DNA of 60,036 nt from CAZCAC01 sp964496575 (GTDB lineage Bacteria > Planctomycetota > UBA1135 > GCA-002686595), in NCBI GenBank assembly GCA_964496575.1, contig CAZCAC010000047.1, positions 1 through 60,036 on the forward strand, read 5' to 3'. Made by a program: the position numbers and the translations under genes. This document shows, in pieces, positions 51,111-57,223 of this stretch; the stretch's first letter is position 1, and every line of letters starts with the position of its first letter. Below the pieces are notes generated by a model. It did not search any database. It had not been told where the DNA came from and saw nothing but the letters and a program-made list of their open reading frames with translations.

Positions 51111-52247
51111 ATGTTCAAGCTACGGATCCGTAAACACCAGCTGGGGCTCTGCTTCCGCCACGGCGACCTGCATCAGGTGCTGAAGCCCGGCTCCTACTTC
51201 CTGCCGGGTCGCTTCTTCCGCGGGGATCGCGTCAAGCTGGTCGACACGCTGAAGGTGCGCTTCGAGCACCCGCTGCTCGACGTGCTGGTGCTCGACGAGG
51301 CACTCCGCGAGGAGCTGGTCATCGTCGAGCTGAACGACAATCAGCGCGCGTTCGTCTGGGTCGACGGCCGGCTCGGTTTCCTGCTGGAGCCGGGCCGGCA
51401 CGCCTTCTGGAAGCGGCCGCACGAGATCGAGGTCGAGGTGCACGAGATCGACCCGCCCCGCTTCGAGCACTCGAAGCTGGAGGCGATCCTGTCGCACCCC
51501 GACGCCGACCAGTTCCTGCGGACGGTGAACGTCCCGCAGCGGCACCGCGCGCTCTTCTTCCAGGAGGGGCGCCTGATCGATACCGCCGAGGCGGGGATGC
51601 ACGTCTTCTGGAAGCTGATCGCCGCGGCCGTCGACTGGAAGCTGGTCGACCTGCGCGAGCAGCAGGCCAACGTCGCCGGTCAGGAGATCATGACCGCCGA
51701 CAAGGTGACGGTGCGTCTGAACCTGATGGTCACCTGGGAGGTGGTCGACGCGGTGCTGTCGGTGACCACGGTCGAGGACTGCGCGCAGGCGCTGTACCTC
51801 GAGGCGCAGCTCGCGCTGCGCGCGGCCGTCGGCACGCGGACGCTCGAGCAGCTGCTCGGCGACCGGGAAGCCGTCGGCGACGAGGTGCGCTCGGGCGTGG
51901 CCGAGCGCGCTGCGTCGTTCGGGGTCGCGGTCAAGTCGGCCGGCCTGCGCGACGTGATCCTGCCCGGGGAGATGAAGCAGATCCTCAACCAGGTGATCGA
52001 GGCGCAGAAGCAGGCCGAGGCGAACCTGATTCGCCGTCGCGAGGAGACCGCTGCCGCCCGCTCCCAGGCCAACACGGCCCGGCTGCTGACGGAGAACCCC
52101 TCGCTGGCCCGGATGAAGGAGCTGGAGTCGCTGCAGGAGATCCTGCGCGGCGCCAACGCGACCTTCGTCCTCGGCCGCGGTGACCTGCTGAAGCAGATCC
52201 GAACCCTCGCCGCCGCTCCCGAAGGCGGCGACGCGGTAGATGCCTGA
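51111..52247 (+). CDS. Slipin / SPFH (band 7) domain protein
   Basis: This 378-aa protein begins MFKLRIRKHQLGLCFRHGDL. An N-terminal region without a hydrophobic signal is followed by an SPFH/PHB domain (about 150-320: NVPQRHRALFFQEGRLIDTA, QEIMTADKVTVRLNLMVTWE, ALRAAVGTRTLEQLLGDREA, SAGLRDVILPGEMKQILNQV) and a charged helical tail (about 315-355, EAQKQAEANLIRRREETAAA) that should form a coiled coil. Slipins oligomerise at membranes and often associate with membrane proteases. AAAGGAG precedes the ATG. It is embedded in the tRNA array, upstream of tRNA-Leu. Confidence 0.9.
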   Translation: MFKLRIRKHQLGLCFRHGDLHQVLKPGSYFLPGRFFRGDRVKLVDTLKVRFEHPLLDVLVLDEALREELVIVELNDNQRAFVWVDGRLGFLLEPGRHAFWKRPHEIEVEVHEIDPPRFEHSKLEAILSHPDADQFLRTVNVPQRHRALFFQEGRLIDTAEAGMHVFWKLIAAAVDWKLVDLREQQANVAGQEIMTADKVTVRLNLMVTWEVVDAVLSVTTVEDCAQALYLEAQLALRAAVGTRTLEQLLGDREAVGDEVRSGVAERAASFGVAVKSAGLRDVILPGEMKQILNQVIEAQKQAEANLIRRREETAAARSQANTARLLTENPSLARMKELESLQEILRGANATFVLGRGDLLKQIRTLAAAPEGGDAVDA

Positions 52248-52255
52248 GCGGACGT

Positions 52256-52285
52256 CCCGGGCCTCGCGCCCGGGGCGTTCGCCCC
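52256..52285 (+). terminator. G+C hairpin between slipin and tRNA-Leu
   Basis: CCCGGGC-CTCGC-GCCCGGG is followed by the overlapping alternative GGGGCGTTCGCCCC. There is no T-run, so it may be a pause or processing site rather than a strong terminator. Confidence 0.3.
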
Positions 52286-52295
52286 ACTGGAACAC

Positions 52296-52377
52296 GGCCG
52301 GGTGGTGGAACTAGCAGACACGCGAGTCTCAGAAACTCGTGCCTCACGGCGTGTGGGTGCAACTCCCACCCCGGCTA
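52296..52377 (+). tRNA. tRNA-Leu (anticodon CAG)
   Basis: Acceptor GGCCGGG pairs with CCCGGCT (one G-U pair). The anticodon stem CGAGT / ACTCG has loop CTCAGAA (CAG at 52330-52332). A long variable arm and T arm GTGGG-TGCAACT-CCCAC follow. Discriminator A and encoded CCA (52378-52380). Lies 24 bp from the convergent lipoprotein gene. Confidence 0.92.
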
Positions 52378-52404
52378 CCACATATGCGGGCGATGGCGAG
52401 GGGA

Positions 52405-53316
52405 TCAGTCCCTGGCCATCGCCCGGGGTGTCCCCAGCATCTTCTCCAGCACCTTCTCCTGCTGCACGTGGTGCCCCGCGCCGTAGACGACCAGGACGCG
52501 ATCGTGCTCGTTCAGGAGCCCGGCGATGGTGCGGACGATGTGCGTGTCGCGGACCTCGCCGATGGCGAGAGACATGTCGTTAGTGAACAGGAGACCCGCG
52601 ACCGGGGCGCAGACCTCGGTCGTGATCTCCTCGTAGCGGAAAGGGCGACCGTTGCGGTCCCGGTACCACGCTTCGAAGGCCCGCGGGTCGTCGAGGGTGT
52701 CGTCCTCGAGGGACAGGGCGCGGCGGTAGTGGGCCAGGGCCTTCGAGAAGAGCTCCTCGAAAGAGAACTCCTGGTCCTCGCCGGTTCGCTTCCACTGGGG
52801 AACCTGGCGTACCACGTAGAAGTACACCAGGTCGCGCAGCTCCATGCCGTCGACGACGACCGAGTCGCGGATCTCCTCCTCCGAGGGTTCGCCGCCAAAG
52901 AAGGGGATGCCAGCGGCCGAGGCCAGCGACGCGGCGAAGCCCGCCTCCCCCATCGGGTAGGAATCACCCCGCTGCGTGCGCTCCACGCCCTCGAGGTAGA
53001 ACGCGGGTGACGGGCCGTGAACGGTCTCGAGGCCCTCGACCAGCACCACGTCGGGTCGGAACGCCTCGAGCTCACGCTCGACCAGCTCGAAGGTCGCGTT
53101 GCCGACGGCGTGCTCGTGGCGGGCGGCCACGTAAGAGAGCGATTTCCCCTCGTGCTCGTACCGCGCCACGTACGGCGGTTCGGGCATCCGGCGCTGCGCC
53201 TCGCCACTCCAGGGAACGAGCAGCGACGGATCCGCGACGAAAGTCGGGGACGAGGTGCAGCCGGCGAGCAGGAGCAGTGCGGCCGGCAACCAGGACGCGC
53301 GGAGCCGGGTGATCAC
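52405..53316 (-). CDS. Lipoprotein of the TraB/TIKI-like superfamily
   Basis: This 303-aa protein has a lipobox signal (SWLPAALLLLAGC). The mature domain has YVAARHEHAVGNATFELVER followed by FRPDVVLVEGLETV near its start, and RDTHIVRTIAGLLNEHDRVL followed by VVYGAGHHVQQEKVL near its end. The conserved His and Glu in the first block and the GxxH of the second match the TraB/GumN/TIKI fold, whose members include metal-dependent peptidases. It would sit on the outer face of a membrane. It overlaps the upstream DUF1801 gene by 4 bp. Confidence 0.8.
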   Translation of the reverse strand: MITRLRASWLPAALLLLAGCTSSPTFVADPSLLVPWSGEAQRRMPEPPYVARYEHEGKSLSYVAARHEHAVGNATFELVERELEAFRPDVVLVEGLETVHGPSPAFYLEGVERTQRGDSYPMGEAGFAASLASAAGIPFFGGEPSEEEIRDSVVVDGMELRDLVYFYVVRQVPQWKRTGEDQEFSFEELFSKALAHYRRALSLEDDTLDDPRAFEAWYRDRNGRPFRYEEITTEVCAPVAGLLFTNDMSLAIGEVRDTHIVRTIAGLLNEHDRVLVVYGAGHHVQQEKVLEKMLGTPRAMARD

Positions 53317-53741
53317 GACGCGGAGTCTGGGTACTGCTTCTTCATGTACGCCACCGACTCCTTGACCAGCTTGCGCAGCGTCGGCAGGTGGATGTCCTCG
53401 AGCTTCTTGACGTAGAGGCAGGCCTTGCCGGTCTTGAACTTGCCCAGCTTCTCCAGCAGCTCACCCTGCTTGGAGAAACCCGACATGATGTAGAGCGTGA
53501 GGTCCTGCTTGCGGGGCGAGAAGCCGGTGACGAACCACTCCCCCTCCCGGCCGCTGGCGTACTTGTAGTGGTAGCTACCGAAGCCGACCAGGCTGTCCCC
53601 CCACATCGCGGGTTTGCATCCGGTCACCTTCTGCATCAACTCGAGCACGGTGAAGCAGTCCTCCCGCCGCTGCTCGCTCTCGACTCCGTCGAGGAACTTC
53701 TCGACGCTCTTTCTGTTCTTCTTGGTCTTCGGCTCGGCCAT
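53313..53741 (-). CDS. DUF1801 (YdhG/YjbR-like) domain protein
   Basis: This 142-aa small cytoplasmic protein has the DUF1801 pattern: MQKVTGCKPAMWGDSLVGFG, YHYKYASGREGEWFVTGFSP, DLTLYIMSGF and GKACLYVKKLEDIHLPTLRK. Length and composition fit the family; the function of the domain is not established. It is translationally coupled to the TraB-like lipoprotein gene by an ATGA overlap. Confidence 0.88.
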   Translation of the reverse strand: MAEPKTKKNRKSVEKFLDGVESEQRREDCFTVLELMQKVTGCKPAMWGDSLVGFGSYHYKYASGREGEWFVTGFSPRKQDLTLYIMSGFSKQGELLEKLGKFKTGKACLYVKKLEDIHLPTLRKLVKESVAYMKKQYPDSAS

Positions 53742-53810
53742 CCAGGCGCTCCAGGGTTTGCCCGGGGTGGTTTACCCGTCGGGAGGGCGGGAATCGTATC
53801 ACGGCATCGG

Positions 53811-54488
53811 GTGAACACCCCAGCCGGGGTCGACTCCGACCCGGCAGTGCTGAGGAACCCGCTTCTGGACAATGCTCAGGTACTCGACCTCGCGACGAAT
53901 CGGATCGAGTACCCCGACGAGTCCTTCGACCTGATCTTCAGCGACAACGTGCTCGAGCACGTCGTCGATCCGGACCGGGACTTCGCCGAGTTGTTCCGGG
54001 CACTCAGGCCGGGGGGGCGGTTCATCGCCAAGACGCCCAGCACCTGCCACTGCATGCCGCTGATCTCGCGCTCGAGCCCCCACTGGTTCCACTACTTCTA
54101 CAACAAGCTGCGAGGTCGCCCCACCGCGGACACCTTCCCCACGCACTACCGAGCCAACTCCAAGAGAACGATCGAGCGCCTGGCCGTCCGGCACGGCTTC
54201 GAGGTCGCCACCGTCCGCCGCATCGAGGGACGCCCGGAGCACCTGCGGATCTCCCTGCCGACCTACCTGGTGGGGATCGCCTACGAGAAGCTGGTCAACA
54301 GCTCCGAGCGGTTCGCCTTCGCGCGCAGCGTCCTGCTGGTGGAGCTGACCCGCCCGGCACGTCAGGGTAAGATCCCGGGATGGCGACACCCGAGAAGGAG
54401 AAGCAGTGGGCCCGCGAAGCCTGGGACGCTAACGCCCGTGAGTGGGACCGGCAGATGGGCGAAGGGAACCACTTCGTCGAGATCCTGA
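53811..54488 (+). pseudogene. Decayed class I methyltransferase, N-terminus missing
   Basis: The recognisable part runs from GVDSDPAVLRNPLLDNAQ (just after where motif I should be) through FDLIFSDNVLEHVVDPDRDF, LFRALRPGGRFIAKTPS and HYRANSKRTIERLAVRHGFE to about SVLLVELTRP. The glycine-rich SAM-binding loop is absent and the only local start is a GTG without a ribosome site. Past about 54360 the frame runs into the next gene for 109 bp with low-complexity sequence, suggesting that the original stop was also lost. A 5'-truncated remnant is the simplest reading. Confidence 0.6.
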
Positions 54489-55183
54489 TCTGGCCCGCCC
54501 TCGAGAGAATGCTCGCGCCGCGCCCGGGGGAGCGGATTCTTGACGCGTGTTGCGGAAACGGGCTCACCTCCCGCCGGCTGGCGAGGGGCGGGGCGGAGGT
54601 CGTCGCGTTCGACTTCTCGACGGAGATGATCAACATCGCCCGGGAGCGCACCACCGAGCAGGAGATCGACTATCGCGTGATCGACGGGACCGATCGGGAC
54701 GCGCTTCTCGCGCTGGGTGAGGGCTCGTTCGATGCGGCGCTCTGCAACATGGCGCTCATGGACCTCTCCGATCTGCCCGCGCTGCTCGACTCGGTGGCAC
54801 GACTCCTGCGTCCGGGGGGACGCTTCGTCTTCTCCAGCGTGCACCCCTGCTTCAACAACCCGTCGGTCGTCCAGGCCGGGGAGATCGAGGATCGCGAGGG
54901 GGAGTTCGTGACCACCTACTCGGTCAAGGTCTCGCGCTACCTCACTCCGTTCACCCAGGCGGGGCTGGCGATTCACGGGCAGCCCGAGGCCCACCCCTAC
55001 TTCCACCGCCCCCTCCAGACGCTGCTCGGCGACGCGTTCGCCGCCGGCTTCGTGGTGGACGCCCTCGAGGAGCGCGCGTTCCCCCCCGGACACGAGTGCG
55101 GCACCACCCCGTTCAGCTGGAGCGGCCACTTCAGCGAGATCCCGCCCGTGCTGGTCGTGCGCCTGCGCCGCGAAGCGGAATAG
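54380..55183 (+). CDS. Class I SAM-dependent methyltransferase
   Basis: This 267-aa protein has motif I ILDACCGNGLTSRRLA, motif II VVAFDFST, then FDAALCNMALMDLSDLPALL and VARLLRPGGRFVFSSVHPCF. The second half (about 170-260) is a longer C-terminal region with HPYFHRPLQTLLGDAFAAGF and VPPVLVVRLR-like strands, of the kind found in small-molecule methyltransferases. It precedes another methyltransferase gene by 11 bp, so the two are likely co-transcribed. The substrate is not predictable. Confidence 0.87.
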   Translation: MATPEKEKQWAREAWDANAREWDRQMGEGNHFVEILIWPALERMLAPRPGERILDACCGNGLTSRRLARGGAEVVAFDFSTEMINIARERTTEQEIDYRVIDGTDRDALLALGEGSFDAALCNMALMDLSDLPALLDSVARLLRPGGRFVFSSVHPCFNNPSVVQAGEIEDREGEFVTTYSVKVSRYLTPFTQAGLAIHGQPEAHPYFHRPLQTLLGDAFAAGFVVDALEERAFPPGHECGTTPFSWSGHFSEIPPVLVVRLRREAE

Positions 55184-55194
55184 CGAGTCCGAAG

Positions 55195-55977
55195 ATGAAC
55201 ATCCGCGAGTACAACCGAACCGCCTGGAACGCCGAGGTCGAGCGCGGCAATCGATGGACGATCCCCGTCACCTCCGAACAGATCGCAGCGGCCCGCGCGG
55301 GGCGCTGGAGCATCGTGCTCACGCCGACCAAGCCGGTGCCGAGTGAGTGGTACCCGCCGCTCGAGGGCGCCGACGTGCTCTGCCTCGCTTCCGGCGGCGG
55401 GCAGCAAGGACCGATCCTCGCCGCGGCCGGCGCGCGGGTGACGGTGTTCGACAACTCGCCGCGGCAGCTCGAGCGCGATCGCTCGGTGGCGGAGCGCGAG
55501 GGACTCGAGATCGCCACCGTGGAGGGTGACATGGCCCGGCTCGAGCCCTTCGACGACGAGAGCTTCGACCTGATCGTCCATCCCGTCTCCAACGTCTTCG
55601 CGCCGGAGCTGGAGCCCGTGTGGCGTGAGGCCTTTCGCGTCCTGCGCCCGGGCGGGGTGATGCTGACCGGCTTCACCAACCCCGACCTCTACCTCTTCGA
55701 CGACGAGCTCGCTCGGACCACCGGGGAGATGGTGGTGAAGTACGAGCTCCCCTATTCCGACATCGAGAGCCTGACCGAGGCGGAGCGCGCGAAGTACACC
55801 GACCAGGATGAGCCGCTGGAGTTCAGCCACACCTTCGAGGAGCAATTGGGGGCGCAGCTCGCCGCCGGCTTCGTCCTGACCGCCTTCTTCGAGGACACGT
55901 GGGACCTGGAGGACGAGGACAATCCGATCGGCCGCTACATGGCGACCTTCTTCGCGACGCGGGCGGTCAAGCCCTGA
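55195..55977 (+). CDS. Class I SAM-dependent methyltransferase
   Basis: This 260-aa protein begins MNIREYNRTAWNAEVERGNR. Motif I is VLCLASGGGQQGPILAAAGA, motif II VTVFDNS, and FDLIVHPVSNVFAPELEPVW and AFRVLRPGGVMLTGFTNPDL follow. The variant LASGGGQ loop is typical of a subfamily of bacterial methyltransferases acting on small molecules. It follows the previous methyltransferase by 11 bp. The ATG at 55195 fits; the longer frame upstream overlaps the previous gene. Confidence 0.88.
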   Translation: MNIREYNRTAWNAEVERGNRWTIPVTSEQIAAARAGRWSIVLTPTKPVPSEWYPPLEGADVLCLASGGGQQGPILAAAGARVTVFDNSPRQLERDRSVAEREGLEIATVEGDMARLEPFDDESFDLIVHPVSNVFAPELEPVWREAFRVLRPGGVMLTGFTNPDLYLFDDELARTTGEMVVKYELPYSDIESLTEAERAKYTDQDEPLEFSHTFEEQLGAQLAAGFVLTAFFEDTWDLEDEDNPIGRYMATFFATRAVKP

Positions 55978-56019
55978 CTCCGTACCCCGAACGTGACGGG
56001 AGCCAGAGGTTCTTCCATC

Positions 56020-56054
56020 TACCCCTTGCCGAAACAGGGGTACACTCCTATTCT
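56020..56054 (+). promoter_or_regulatory. PadR-type operator overlapping a promoter
   Basis: The palindrome TACCCCT-N9-AGGGGTA (56020-56042) overlaps a promoter TTGCCG (56026-56031) - 17 bp - TATTCT (56049-56054). The arrangement is what negative autoregulation by the downstream PadR gene would need. The assignment to PadR is inferred from position. Confidence 0.55.
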
Positions 56055-56095
56055 ACCCTTGTTCCATCTAGGCATCAGGAAGACAGGAGCCTGCC

Positions 56096-56440
56096 GTGAG
56101 CAAGAACCGAATCGAGCTTCCCCAGGGAGCCCTCGAGCTCCTGGTGCTGCGCACCCTGGCGCGGCGCACGGAGCACGGCTACGCCATCGTCAGGCTGATT
56201 CGCGAGCGGAGCGAAGAGGCCTTGCAGATCGAGGAAGGCTCGCTCTACCCGGCGCTGCACCGGATGGAGCGTCGCGGCTGGATCGAGGCGGAGTGGGGAG
56301 CGTCGGATACCGGGCGCCGGGCCAAGTTCTACTCCCTGACCGACGACGGCCGCGCGCAGCTGAAGCAGGCGCGGCGATCGTGGGACCGGCTGACCGGCGC
56401 GATGAGGCTGGTGCTCGGCGGTCGAGTGGCGGGGGCGTGA
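56096..56440 (+). CDS. PadR family transcriptional regulator
   Basis: This 114-aa protein starts at a GTG preceded by ACAGGAG. It is a compact winged helix: LPQGALELLVLRTLARRTEH with GYAIVRLIRE, then ALQIEEGSLYPALHRMERRG and WIEAEWG...RRAKFYSLTDDG, all diagnostic for PadR. Such proteins usually repress an adjacent transporter or permease gene and respond to toxic or stress compounds. A 7-bp inverted repeat over its promoter is a likely binding site. The next gene starts 3 bp after its stop codon. Confidence 0.92.
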   Translation: MSKNRIELPQGALELLVLRTLARRTEHGYAIVRLIRERSEEALQIEEGSLYPALHRMERRGWIEAEWGASDTGRRAKFYSLTDDGRAQLKQARRSWDRLTGAMRLVLGGRVAGA

Positions 56441-56443
56441 GCG

Positions 56444-56920
56444 ATGAGCGTCTCTCGAACGAAAGCCTGGATCCATTCCGCCTCGGCGCTGGAGCACTCC
56501 GTGGAAGCCGACATCCGCGCGGAGCTCCAGGCCCACCTCGAGCTCGCGGTCGACGAGCTGGTAGCGGGCGGGGCGACATCTGAACGAGCGTGCGAGCTGG
56601 CTCGAGAGCGCTTCGGTGACCTCGAGCAGACCGTACGCGCTTGCCGGAAACAGAAACTGGGAGGAAGAACCATGCTGCAACGACTCAACCTGATCACCAC
56701 CGCGGCGCTGCTCGTCGCCGTGCTCTTCTTCGGCTTTCGCTCGTTCTCGCTGATGCAGGAGGTCACGGAGCTGACCGCGACCATCGAGCGACGGGTGGCA
56801 GCGCTGGAGGGCGACGGTCAGCTCGGGACGGGTCGAACTCCACCCACTCCTTCACCGGTGGTCGTCGAACTCGGCGATTCGACCGAGGTGGGGCCCACTG
56901 TTGTCTTTGGGGCGTTCTGA
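56444..56920 (+). CDS. Permease-prefix-like single-pass membrane protein
   Basis: In this 158-aa protein residues about 15-75 (VEADIRAELQAHLELAVDEL, ATSERACELARERFGDLEQT) match the 'permease prefix domain' found before ABC-type permeases that are co-encoded with PadR regulators. A transmembrane helix (LNLITTAALLVAVLFFGF) and a short heptad-like segment (LMQEVTELTATIERRVAALE) follow, then a low-complexity tail. The permease itself is missing, so this is either a truncated or a specialised form. It is almost certainly co-transcribed with the PadR gene. Confidence 0.75.
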   Translation: MSVSRTKAWIHSASALEHSVEADIRAELQAHLELAVDELVAGGATSERACELARERFGDLEQTVRACRKQKLGGRTMLQRLNLITTAALLVAVLFFGFRSFSLMQEVTELTATIERRVAALEGDGQLGTGRTPPTPSPVVVELGDSTEVGPTVVFGAF

Positions 56921-57223
56921 TCATCACTGCCCTCCTCAACCTCCACGTCAGGGGCCACAAGGGACGGTGACGGTCGAGTCGTACGGGGCGACGCGCCCGC
57001 GGCTGCGGCCCGGGAGGAGCGCGCCGGGGCGGCCCCGGGCGGCAAGGGCCATTGGAGAAGGGGAAGCGGACATCGGCCCTCAGCGGCTCGTTGCGAGCCC
57101 CGGAACCAACCCGGAAGGCTCCTCCAGCCCCCCCCCGATCGCCATCCTGCGGTATCCTTTGGGTCAGACCCCCACCTGCTGCCGTACCGCGGGGCAGCGC
57201 CCGAGCAATATCCCGAGATCGCC
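56921..57223. other. Non-coding stretch before the M6 peptidase gene
   Basis: This is a very G+C-rich gap of about 300 bp with no gene, no clear promoter hexamers and no T-run terminator. The segment around 57153-57170 (GGTATCCTTTGGGTCAGA) is the only locally A/T-richer part and may hold the promoter. Confidence 0.4.
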
